Shown piece by piece: positions 17,635 to 26,096 of a stretch of 64,000 bases of DNA. The notes under the pieces are model-generated. The model did no database searches. It was given only the letters and a program-made list of their open reading frames with translations, and had not been told where the DNA came from. Each line of letters opens with the position of its first letter. Position 1 is the first letter of the stretch. The stretch is from positions 62,001-126,000 of the forward strand of contig URMA01000001.1 of NCBI GenBank assembly GCA_900548875.1, read 5' to 3'. The DNA comes from an uncultured Porphyromonadaceae bacterium. Lineage in GTDB: Bacteria > Bacteroidota > Bacteroidia > Bacteroidales > Muribaculaceae. The translations under genes and the position numbers were made by a program.

Positions 17635-17667
17635 AGTGGAACACAATTTGTGTTCCACTATTTTTAT
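17635..17667 (+). terminator. Intrinsic terminator of the second OMP gene
   Basis: Perfect 10-bp stem AGTGGAACAC (17635-17644) with GTGTTCCACT (17650-17659), loop AATTT, followed by ATTTTTAT. Confidence 0.85.
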
Positions 17668-17690
17668 AACGACTTCCGACTTTCACGCTT

Positions 17691-20153
17691 ATGGAATTTG
17701 CAGAAATCATCATACCCCGCCCCATATACAGCACCTTCACCTACCGCATTCCGCCGGAATTGCAGGATAAAGTGAAGATTGGTTTCAGGGTACTCGTTTC
17801 CTTCGGTCCGAAACGTTTCTACACCGGCATTGTCACCTACCTTCACAACAACAAGCCGGAAGGATACGAAGTGAAGAATATCATTGCCGTGCTTGACGAG
17901 CAACCTGTCATCCGCCATCCCCAACTGAAATTCTGGGAATGGATTGCCTCCTACTATCTCTGCTCGATTGGCGAAGTCTACAAAGCCGCCGTTCCGGCCG
18001 GGCTGAAACTGGAAAGTGAAACGTTCGTTTCAGCCAACCCCGACTATATGGATACGGAAGAACAGAAGCTGACCGAACGGGAAGCGCTGGTCTACACTTA
18101 TCTGCTGACAAAAAACAAACAGACTCCCGACGAAATTTCCAAAGCCACAGAACTGAAAAACATTCTTCCGACCATCAATTCGCTTATTGACAAAGAAGCC
18201 GTCTACATCACGGAAACCGTAGTCGACAACTACCGTCCCGTAACGGAAGTATACGTGGAACTCTGCGCTGAAAAAGGCAACCAGGAAGAAATCAAAGTTC
18301 TTTTTGAAAAAGTAAAACGCGCGAAAAAGCAGGAAACGGCCCTGCTTGCATTCCTTGAGCTGTCCAGATGGATGAACCGGGAAACGGCACATGAAATCAA
18401 GAAAGAAGAACTGATGGAACGCTCGGAGGCAAGCAACGGTATCATTAAGAAAATGGCCGACAACGGCATTTTCCGGCTCGTCAAAAAAGAAACGAACCGC
18501 TTCAAGCCCGAACATATCCAGACATCGGAAGCCAAGCCGCTCTCCGACCTGCAACAGAAGGCATACGACAGCATTCTTGAGTCGTTCCGCGAAAAACAAG
18601 TCACACTCCTCCACGGAGTTACCTCCAGCGGAAAGACGGAAATCTATATTCACCTGATTCGTCAGGTGCTCCAACAGCGCAGGCAGGTGCTCTATCTGGT
18701 ACCGGAAATAGCCCTTACCACACAGCTCACCCAGCGGCTACAAAAAGTGTTCGGAAGCCAACTGCTGATATACCACTCCAAGTTTTCCGACAACGAACGT
18801 GTCGACATCTGGAAACGCCTGCTGAACGGCAACGAACCGTGTGTCGTGCTCGGCGTGCGGTCGTCGGTATTCCTGCCGTTCGCGCAACTCGGGCTGGTAA
18901 TCGTTGACGAGGAACACGAGACAAGCTACAAGCAGCAGGACCCCGCCCCCCGTTACAATGCACGCGACGCGGCACTCGTGCTCGCATCAATGCACGGAGC
19001 CAAAACGCTTTTGGGTTCAGCCACACCGGCCATAACCACCTACCACAATGCGCTCAGCGGAAAATACGGTTTTGTGGAACTGCTTGTGCGGCATGAAGGC
19101 ATTCAGATGCCGGAAGTGAAAGTCATCGACACGACACGCGCACGGAAACGCCGCGAGATGAACGGTCTTTTCTCCGACGAACTGCTTGCCGAATGTCGGA
19201 AAGCGACCGACAACGGAGAGCAGGTTATCCTGTTTCAGAACCGGAGAGGATTTTCGCCTATGGTCCGTTGCAAGGAATGTGCCTGGATTCCAAAATGCGA
19301 AAACTGCGACGTATCGCTTACCTATCACAAACACCTCAACCACCTCACCTGCCATTATTGCGGCTATACGATTCCCCTACCGAACATCTGCCCTGCCTGT
19401 GGACAGCCGGCCATTGAAATCATAGGCTATGGCACAGAGCGCATTGAAGACGACATCGAAGGGAAATTTCCCAACTGCAAGGTGGCACGGATGGACCTTG
19501 ACACGACACGGAAGAAAGACAGCTACGAGAAAATCATCGACAGTTTCTCGAGCAAGAAAACACAGATACTTGTCGGTACGCAAATGGTATCAAAAGGACT
19601 GGATTTCGACGGAGTCAGCGTAGTGGGCATACTGAATGCCGACACTGTAATCAACTTTCCCGACTTCCGCTCGCACGAACGCGCCTACAACATGATGGAG
19701 CAGGTGGCCGGCCGGGCCGGTAGAAAACACAAGCAAGGAACGGTCTATATACAGACGTCCGAACCTAAACATTCGATTATCAAATTCGTAGTGGCACACG
19801 ACTATAAGGGCTACTATGAGAATGAGCTTGCTGAACGGAAACGCTACAATTATCCGCCATTCTGCCGCATCATCAACATCTACATCAAGCACCGCGACGA
19901 CAACTCACTGACAGAAATATCCGTGCGTTTCAGCAATATGCTGCGCCAAGTGTTCGGGAAACGCGTGCTCGGTCCGGAAGCACCGCTTGTGGCACGCATA
20001 CAGCAACTGTTTATCCGCCAAATCGTGCTGAAAGTCGAAACTACGGCATCAATGACGAAAGTGAAGGAGATTCTGCGCGCCATCTATGAGCAGTCGCTCG
20101 ACGACCCGCGTATGAAAAGCGCAGTGGTATACTACGACGTCGACCCCATGTAG
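17691..20153 (+). CDS. priA: Primosomal protein N' (replication restart helicase)
   Basis: 3'-5' DNA helicase that reloads the replisome at stalled forks. The 820 residues (E. coli 732) show an N-terminal fork-binding domain (EIIIPRPIYSTFTYRIP), Walker A GVTSSGKTEIY, Walker B DEEHETSYKQQ, a zinc-binding cysteine cluster (CxxC...CxxC...CxxC...CxxC, from CKECAWIPKCENC to CPACG) and the helicase C-terminal segment EQVAGRAGRKHKQG. It ends only 10 bases from the convergent glycosyltransferase gene, with no terminator between. Confidence 0.97.
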   Translation: MEFAEIIIPRPIYSTFTYRIPPELQDKVKIGFRVLVSFGPKRFYTGIVTYLHNNKPEGYEVKNIIAVLDEQPVIRHPQLKFWEWIASYYLCSIGEVYKAAVPAGLKLESETFVSANPDYMDTEEQKLTEREALVYTYLLTKNKQTPDEISKATELKNILPTINSLIDKEAVYITETVVDNYRPVTEVYVELCAEKGNQEEIKVLFEKVKRAKKQETALLAFLELSRWMNRETAHEIKKEELMERSEASNGIIKKMADNGIFRLVKKETNRFKPEHIQTSEAKPLSDLQQKAYDSILESFREKQVTLLHGVTSSGKTEIYIHLIRQVLQQRRQVLYLVPEIALTTQLTQRLQKVFGSQLLIYHSKFSDNERVDIWKRLLNGNEPCVVLGVRSSVFLPFAQLGLVIVDEEHETSYKQQDPAPRYNARDAALVLASMHGAKTLLGSATPAITTYHNALSGKYGFVELLVRHEGIQMPEVKVIDTTRARKRREMNGLFSDELLAECRKATDNGEQVILFQNRRGFSPMVRCKECAWIPKCENCDVSLTYHKHLNHLTCHYCGYTIPLPNICPACGQPAIEIIGYGTERIEDDIEGKFPNCKVARMDLDTTRKKDSYEKIIDSFSSKKTQILVGTQMVSKGLDFDGVSVVGILNADTVINFPDFRSHERAYNMMEQVAGRAGRKHKQGTVYIQTSEPKHSIIKFVVAHDYKGYYENELAERKRYNYPPFCRIINIYIKHRDDNSLTEISVRFSNMLRQVFGKRVLGPEAPLVARIQQLFIRQIVLKVETTASMTKVKEILRAIYEQSLDDPRMKSAVVYYDVDPM

Positions 20154-20163
20154 GGGGAAAATG

Positions 20164-21318
20164 CTATTTGTTTTCCAATGTCTTCAACATATTGCCGACA
20201 AATGTTTCCCATTTGAAGCCGGCAACGGCCGTGTGAGCGGCATCGGCCAGCGTTTCAAAATTCCGATTGTCGAGCAATTCAAGCATTTCACGGCACAAGA
20301 CATCGGCACCGGCCGATTCTGCATGATACACACCGAAATCAATGTTCTTTCCGAATGTATTGACAAACTCGCTATACGGAGTGATGATTACCGGCATATA
20401 ATGATACATGGCCTCAATGCTGGCCGAGAAAGCTCCCCACTTAGGAGTCGTATTGATAAACAAGCGGCAATTGCGCATCAGCTTGTAATAGGTTTTGCAG
20501 GCATCCGGATCACCCTTGTCCAGATAACCGTAGCATACGGCACCTTCCGGCAATGCACCCAGCTTTTTCTCTTTCATTCCAATGATATGCAGACGTGCCT
20601 CCGGACGCATTTTCCGCAAACGGGCAAAAGCTTCAAGCAATTCTTGGGCACCTTCCAGATAGTGCTTCTTTCCGACAAAAAGAATTTCACATTCCGACTT
20701 TTTCACTTCCACCGAAGCCGGTCCGGCTTCATAGAGAGAATTTACTACATTGCCGACATAGTTGATATTCTTGTTTTTGTACACGTTGCGCATATCGGCC
20801 GCCATACCCGGGAACAGGCTGACAACAGAAGTTGCCGTTTCTATACAGTGGGCCTGGCGTTGGATAAACTTCCGCTGATGGTAAGGCAACATTGACGGAT
20901 CGATACCCTTAAAATGACGTGCATCGTAGTCGGCTGTCCAGTCATTGAAAAGCAGTACCGGCTTGTCGGAATAATCGGCCGATGTGAAATTGTAGGTGGT
21001 AAACAGGCACAAATCTGCATTCGGGTACTGTTTTAAAGCCTTACGAATCCGGCGTTCCATCAGGAAATAATAGATTCCCGAACGGCGATAAGTGTAATAT
21101 TTGTTTCGAAACACGCCCTTGGCAAATACATTCCACAATTTGTAGAAAGCTTTATGAAAACCGTTGGAACCGGGATGCAGATTTACCCGATTGACTTTAA
21201 TGCCACGTTCTTCCAAAGCTCTTGCAAGAAAAAACGGCACATTCGACCATGTACTGATTTTGGTCGAATCCCCCTGTTCGCAGAACAAGGTAATTTCTTT
21301 TATTTTGTCAACATCCAT
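20164..21318 (-). CDS. Glycosyltransferase, GT-B fold (family 4/1-like)
   Basis: 384 residues. The C-terminal half has the GT-B donor-site pattern, with EILFVGKKHYLEGAQELLEAF, RLHIIGMKE and the acidic motif EAMYHYMPVIITPYSEFVNTFG, where the first Glu matches the EX7E position (second acidic residue weak). No signal or membrane segment, so it is cytoplasmic or peripheral. It is the last gene of a five-gene glycosyltransferase operon, 19 bases after its neighbour. Donor and acceptor are not readable; building a surface glycan or LPS core is inferred from the company. Confidence 0.82.
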   Translation of the reverse strand: MDVDKIKEITLFCEQGDSTKISTWSNVPFFLARALEERGIKVNRVNLHPGSNGFHKAFYKLWNVFAKGVFRNKYYTYRRSGIYYFLMERRIRKALKQYPNADLCLFTTYNFTSADYSDKPVLLFNDWTADYDARHFKGIDPSMLPYHQRKFIQRQAHCIETATSVVSLFPGMAADMRNVYKNKNINYVGNVVNSLYEAGPASVEVKKSECEILFVGKKHYLEGAQELLEAFARLRKMRPEARLHIIGMKEKKLGALPEGAVCYGYLDKGDPDACKTYYKLMRNCRLFINTTPKWGAFSASIEAMYHYMPVIITPYSEFVNTFGKNIDFGVYHAESAGADVLCREMLELLDNRNFETLADAAHTAVAGFKWETFVGNMLKTLENK

Positions 21319-21337
21319 TTGCCAGTAAAAATTTAAA

Positions 21338-22201
21338 TTATTTTATTGCATATTTCATATAACGCATAATTCTGAAAAAGTGATTGACCGACATACGGAA
21401 TTTCAAGAAATCGCGAAAACGCACATTCTTATTGACATAATTTCCTTTCTTGATTATTTTCATGAAACGCCAATAAGCATGTTCTTCCAAACTCCGCATC
21501 TGTCCCGGAGTCAATTTGACATCCGACGAAACCCGGGGCAGGAAGCGATGCCATTTCATAATGTGCATCCTTACCGTATCGTTCACCCACGCCTGGTTGA
21601 AACTGCCTTCAGAGAAATGCTCCAGCAAAATTTTGCAACATACATAATTCTTGTATTTGCTACCGACCGACAATGTGAAGTCAAGGTCATAGCAATGAAA
21701 TCCTGTCAGCAACTTTTCGTCGAAAGGGAATTCCTCCCACACGTTCTTGCGGACAAACAAGGCAAAACCGTCGAGCACGACCACCTCCTCAAATGGACGG
21801 TTCATCAGCACATTCCTACGCTGTATGCGCGAGATGTTGCCCTGCTTCTGGGCATAAAAGGATACCCCCCAAGCCTTGTCGACATACCAGCCGGAAAAGC
21901 TGTGAGTCTTGACCTTACTCCCGGCAAAACCAATTACTCCGCAATCAGGTTCCTGCAACTTCTTTTCAATTTCCGTAAACCACAGGTACGAATGGAAACA
22001 GACATCCTCATGAATAAACAGCAAGTTAGGATATTTGGCAAGTCTGGCTCCTTTGTTATAGACAACCGCTATCGGACTCTTGTCAGCCCGATTGTCGATT
22101 GCAATAATTTCATAGTCCTTTATTCCGATTGTTTTTTCCACATTTGCCTTGAAATCTTCCAACTTCTTCGGCGATACTGAACAAACTATAATTGAAAGCA
22201 T
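21338..22201 (-). CDS. Glycosyltransferase, GT-A type (family 2-like)
   Basis: 287 residues opening MLSIIVCSVSPKKLEDF, then EIIAIDNR and NLLFIHEDVCF, where the HEDV acidic motif takes the place of the usual DxD. This corresponds to the small family of glycosyltransferase-like proteins with PIAVVYNKGARLA near residue 65 (PF13712 type). A C-terminal basic region (KNVRFRDFLKFRM) may contact membrane. Part of the surface-glycan operon. Sugar specificity unknown. Confidence 0.78.
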   Translation of the reverse strand: MLSIIVCSVSPKKLEDFKANVEKTIGIKDYEIIAIDNRADKSPIAVVYNKGARLAKYPNLLFIHEDVCFHSYLWFTEIEKKLQEPDCGVIGFAGSKVKTHSFSGWYVDKAWGVSFYAQKQGNISRIQRRNVLMNRPFEEVVVLDGFALFVRKNVWEEFPFDEKLLTGFHCYDLDFTLSVGSKYKNYVCCKILLEHFSEGSFNQAWVNDTVRMHIMKWHRFLPRVSSDVKLTPGQMRSLEEHAYWRFMKIIKKGNYVNKNVRFRDFLKFRMSVNHFFRIMRYMKYAIK

Positions 22202-22248
22202 TGTCCAACTTTTTTATTTATTATTCACTTTAAGATATCACATCACCC

Positions 22249-23052
22249 CTACTTTTCGCACTCGGGGTTACACGGTATGTAGCGGTGCCAGAATTTCTTC
22301 CAGACTCCACCTCTCGACCATCCGTGACAGCCAAACGGCAATTTTCCACTCGTCAGTCTCAAGCAACGACGCGGATTATTTTCTATTGAAAAAGCTGCGG
22401 CTTCCTTCCACCCGGGAACAGTTATGCCCGCTCTCTTCTGTATATAGAGAGAAAAATATATATCTTCCTGAGCCCGTGCCTCCCCGGCTGGAAGGCGCGA
22501 TATTTCATCGGCAAAACGCTCACAGGTTTCTTTCATTTTGGCAATGTTTCGCAAACTGAACCCGCCGTTTCCGACACGATAGTGCATCTGCGCATGCGTA
22601 ATCCGCAACGTCGTTCCGGCAGGGTGACGGGTACGGCGAATCCAACGTACCAAATCACCGAATGTTGCCTGGAAAATACTGGAATTGGGAACCCAAGGCG
22701 CACCGATATAGTCGTAGCCTTTGTCCACCCAATAATCCAGGCTGTCATGAAACACAAATGCGTCCAGCTGGTAAATCAGCATGTATTCATATTCCGCAAA
22801 ACGCTCATAAAATGACGGAGTCAACAGCAGATTATTATATCCTTTTATTCCTTCAAAATACTTCGGTTCAAATCTGACGTAGTCAATATCAATGTTTTTT
22901 CTGAATCCATCGATAAAATTCACATCAAGATTTTTCGGACAGATTACAGAAATCGGATGACTGCCCAGCACATCTACACACTGGCGGAATGCAAAAGCTT
23001 CCGTCGGCGTAAACACTCTGTAAACCGGTATCACGATAACTGCCTTTTTCAT
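22249..23052 (-). CDS. DUF5672 family putative glycosyltransferase
   Basis: 267 residues starting MKKAVIVIPVYR, with YEYMLIYQLDAFVFHDSLDYW (the LDAF acidic segment resembles a metal/donor site) and GYDYIGAPW. These are the hallmarks of DUF5672, a Bacteroidetes- and fungi-associated family within the GT-A fold. It lies 47 bases before the preceding gene in the list and 11 bases after the GT9 gene. No experimentally known activity is recalled for it. Confidence 0.75.
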   Translation of the reverse strand: MKKAVIVIPVYRVFTPTEAFAFRQCVDVLGSHPISVICPKNLDVNFIDGFRKNIDIDYVRFEPKYFEGIKGYNNLLLTPSFYERFAEYEYMLIYQLDAFVFHDSLDYWVDKGYDYIGAPWVPNSSIFQATFGDLVRWIRRTRHPAGTTLRITHAQMHYRVGNGGFSLRNIAKMKETCERFADEISRLPAGEARAQEDIYFSLYIQKRAGITVPGWKEAAAFSIENNPRRCLRLTSGKLPFGCHGWSRGGVWKKFWHRYIPCNPECEK

Positions 23053-23063
23053 ACCTCATACAA

Positions 23064-24164
23064 TTATTGGTTTTCGGACGACTTTGAGACCGGGAGAAAT
23101 TCCTGCAACATCGCATCGGCCCGAGTCCACACATCGTCAACAGTCAACAAATCGAACTGCTCGGTAATCGGCATGTTGTCTGTAACCTTTTCACGTGCCC
23201 CCACATCGTCCAGCGAAATGCCCCTGTGCTGTCCGTCGTTCTGAGGCAGCCAGGTTGTCTTGTCAATATGCGGTGGGAAAATGGCAAACGAAGGAATGCC
23301 CAAAGCATGAGCCATATGACGCGGCCCGCCCTCATTTCCAAAAAAGAAGTCACAATTAGCCATCATCTGCATCAGCTCACGCAGGTTGTGGGCCTCGACT
23401 GTCGTAAAGACTCGCGGATCGTTCCCCATGTCAGCCTTAACGGATTCGGCAATACTGCGTTCTTGGTCATTTCCGAAATTAAAAATCAACTGCGCGCCGT
23501 ATTTGTCAATCATCCGCGAAAGCACTTGAGCCATACGCTTCGTGTTCCATCCCTTGCCAACAATACGAGTGGCAACGGCAACAAAAATTACAGGCTTTGA
23601 GAAGTCTACTCCCTGTTTTTCCATATAGCGGCGGAAAGACTGCTTCTCCTCATCGCCTACATACAAGCGGAACGATGGGTCAAGTTTAATGGGTTTTATG
23701 CGGTTAAGGGGCGACAGAAACTGTAAATTCTGCTGTACCATGTCGATGTTCCATGGAATGACAGGACGGTAATTCTGTAAGAAAGCATTGTACGATTTCT
23801 TACGCCCGATGCGATAAGGGGTGCCAAGCGAGAAAAGACAGAACCACAGAGTCTGAATAGTGGAGCGGAGGTCTATAATGACATCATAGTGCTTTGCATG
23901 AGTCACCTTCCACACCTTTCTCAAATATGTCGGCAGGGAATGTTTTTCCTTACGACTGAACAAAATCAAATTGTCGATATCCGGATGATTTCTATATAGC
24001 GGAGCCATGTTCTCATCGAGAACATAATCGATTTTCGCTTCCGGAAAATTCAAACGGAGAGTGTGGCACAACGAAAGTGCCAGTATTGAATCGCCCACCC
24101 TCCTGTACCGAATAATCAGTACGTTCCGAATTTCGTTCTTATTCTTTGATTTTAGAAAACTCAT
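23064..24164 (-). CDS. Glycosyltransferase family 9 (heptosyltransferase-like)
   Basis: 366 residues. The N-terminal NVLIIRYRRVGDSILALSLCHTLR and the C-terminal GNEGGPRHMAHALGIPSFAIF motifs are diagnostic for GT9, which in characterised members transfers ADP-heptose to LPS inner core. The start at 24164 overlaps the upstream GT39 gene by 26 bases, consistent with translational coupling. No heptose biosynthesis gene is in the window, so the donor is open. Confidence 0.88.
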   Translation of the reverse strand: MSFLKSKNKNEIRNVLIIRYRRVGDSILALSLCHTLRLNFPEAKIDYVLDENMAPLYRNHPDIDNLILFSRKEKHSLPTYLRKVWKVTHAKHYDVIIDLRSTIQTLWFCLFSLGTPYRIGRKKSYNAFLQNYRPVIPWNIDMVQQNLQFLSPLNRIKPIKLDPSFRLYVGDEEKQSFRRYMEKQGVDFSKPVIFVAVATRIVGKGWNTKRMAQVLSRMIDKYGAQLIFNFGNDQERSIAESVKADMGNDPRVFTTVEAHNLRELMQMMANCDFFFGNEGGPRHMAHALGIPSFAIFPPHIDKTTWLPQNDGQHRGISLDDVGAREKVTDNMPITEQFDLLTVDDVWTRADAMLQEFLPVSKSSENQ

Positions 24165-25875
24165 ATAATAATATATTACATCTGATTGACGTAAATTCGT
24201 TCAATGTCCGTAGCTTTTCTTCTGTCCGATAACCTTTCTCCGCCATAGCCGACAAGAATCTGTCCCTGTTCGTTTCACGGAATAGGGCAACCCCCTCGTC
24301 AGGATAGGCGGTTTCCTCATTGCTGCTCACCAACCGATCGCCTAAATAGAAACCTACCGTATAGATAGCTTCCTCTTTCTCGCCTACCGGACGGTAGAAA
24401 TAAATGTTGCCCTCCGGCTGGAGCATGGCTACCGACTGTGCAAATTGATAGTCGGGTACGCTGTTCTTTATGGCCGGCAGCAACAGTCCGTCAAGGGTAA
24501 GCGTGACAAGCATCCACAACCCGGCAACGCCAAACAGCACATTCTTCCAGTGGCGCACACCGGCCAAAACAGCCACGGCCACAATTGTCGGCAGCAAAGT
24601 CAGCACAATATACAGAAAACCGATATCCGTTGTCTGCAACGCTGTCATCTGTGCAATCAGCCGACGGGTACCGCGCGATGTGCCAAGGATACTCAAGTCC
24701 GCAAAATGCACAGCGTAAAGCAAGGCTATATATAATAAACTGACAACAGCCAAAAATACTGCATAGATTTTCACTATTTTTTTCCGCTCCATGTAGAGGT
24801 CAACCATATAGTTGGCCACAAGCAAACTCATGAAGGGATACATGGGCAACAGGTAGACGCTACGTTTGCTCGCCGGTATGCAATAGAACACGAACACACA
24901 GACTGCCGCCACTACCGAGAATACGATCATCGGATTCGCGGCACGGAAACGCTGCCATTGCTCCTTCACCCATTTCTTGCCCGATTTCAGTTTTCCCCAC
25001 TTGGCCGTCACGATTCCAAGCACCACCAAAAGCGACCACGGAAGCATGCCGGAAGCAATCATGGCAAAATTAATCAGAAATGAATGTTCATGGCTCTCGT
25101 AGCTCATTTTGCCCAAGAAACGTCCAAAATTTTCTTCCATCACAAGACGAATGAACACATCCCCGCCTTGACGATAGGCCGCCACATACCACACAAGCGG
25201 TATAATAACGGACAGAACCGACACTTTTACCAGCGACAAAATAATCCGGCTCCATTTTTCCCGATAGAAAAGCATGAACACAAACAGCGCAAAGCACGGC
25301 AAAATGGCTCCGATGGGACCTTTGGTCAGAATCGCTCCCGAAATGGCAAGTGAAGCCAACCACGGCATCCCTTTATACCCCTTCTCATACCAGCGGTACA
25401 AGGCCAGAAATGCCAGCACGACAAACATTGTCAGAACCATATCAACCCGACAAGTCATCGCCGCACGATGGACTTCAAAGCATGACATCAGAATCAATGA
25501 AGCGTAAAAAGAGCGGGAAGGGCTGAACCGCCTGGAAACAAAAGAATAAAATGCACAGCACATGGCGATACACGCCAATGCTGACGGAAGACGTGCCGTC
25601 ATTTCCGACACGTATCCCTGCGGTAAAGAAAACAATGCAACCAGCCAATGCAGCATGGGCGGCTTGAAGGCAAATTCACCTTGAAAAAACGGCAGGATAA
25701 AATTACCCTGTTCCAACATCGCCACAGCTACCAAAGCCTCGCGAGGTTCACCTCTCGTATAAAAATTCCCCATGCCAATCCAGGGAAGTGTCAATAAGGC
25801 AGACAACAAGAATACCAGCCATCCAAACTGACGGGCCGAACTTTCTTTTCTGCTTGTATTTATATTCATTTTCAA
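24139..25875 (-). CDS. ArnT/PMT-type membrane glycosyltransferase (family 39)
   Basis: 578 residues with about 12 transmembrane segments. The first periplasmic loop, GNFYTRGEPREALVAVAML, has the acidic pair of polyprenyl-phosphate-sugar-dependent GT-C enzymes, and FAFKPPMLHWLVA and VDMVLTMFV match ArnT-like proteins. It transfers a lipid-linked sugar at the periplasmic face, for example to lipid A or another glycan. It is the first gene of the five-gene operon, directly after a predicted promoter. Acceptor unknown. Confidence 0.82.
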   Translation of the reverse strand: MKMNINTSRKESSARQFGWLVFLLSALLTLPWIGMGNFYTRGEPREALVAVAMLEQGNFILPFFQGEFAFKPPMLHWLVALFSLPQGYVSEMTARLPSALACIAMCCAFYSFVSRRFSPSRSFYASLILMSCFEVHRAAMTCRVDMVLTMFVVLAFLALYRWYEKGYKGMPWLASLAISGAILTKGPIGAILPCFALFVFMLFYREKWSRIILSLVKVSVLSVIIPLVWYVAAYRQGGDVFIRLVMEENFGRFLGKMSYESHEHSFLINFAMIASGMLPWSLLVVLGIVTAKWGKLKSGKKWVKEQWQRFRAANPMIVFSVVAAVCVFVFYCIPASKRSVYLLPMYPFMSLLVANYMVDLYMERKKIVKIYAVFLAVVSLLYIALLYAVHFADLSILGTSRGTRRLIAQMTALQTTDIGFLYIVLTLLPTIVAVAVLAGVRHWKNVLFGVAGLWMLVTLTLDGLLLPAIKNSVPDYQFAQSVAMLQPEGNIYFYRPVGEKEEAIYTVGFYLGDRLVSSNEETAYPDEGVALFRETNRDRFLSAMAEKGYRTEEKLRTLNEFTSIRCNILLYEFSKIKE

Positions 25876-25888
25876 ATCGCAATTTATG

Positions 25889-25896
25889 CAAAGTTA
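25889..25896 (-). promoter_or_regulatory. Promoter -7 element of the glycosyltransferase operon
   Basis: Minus-strand TAACTTTG (25896-25889), full consensus, 14 bases upstream of the GT39 ATG at 25875. The -33 match (TTTCTG) is weak. Confidence 0.55.
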
Positions 25897-26042
25897 AGAC
25901 ATTTTCAGCCAAGACAGAAATTATGACTACAGAATTTATTCAACTCTCCGCAATTTATTACGCACTGCCGAAAATTCTGCAAACCATCTTCTGTCCCCGA
26001 TATTTTCCTCTTTACAGACAACCGCAACTTGCATAAACACAG

Positions 26043-26073
26043 AAAAGGACAACGTCGTTGCCGCTGTCCTTTT
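26043..26073 (-). terminator. Intrinsic terminator of the carboxyltransferase gene
   Basis: AAAAGGACA (26043-26051) pairs perfectly with TGTCCTTTT (26065-26073) over 9 bp. On the minus strand it ends in TTTTCTGTGTTT, 24 bases after the stop codon. Confidence 0.75.
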
Positions 26074-26096
26074 CCTATCTATGATTTGTTGTCCGT

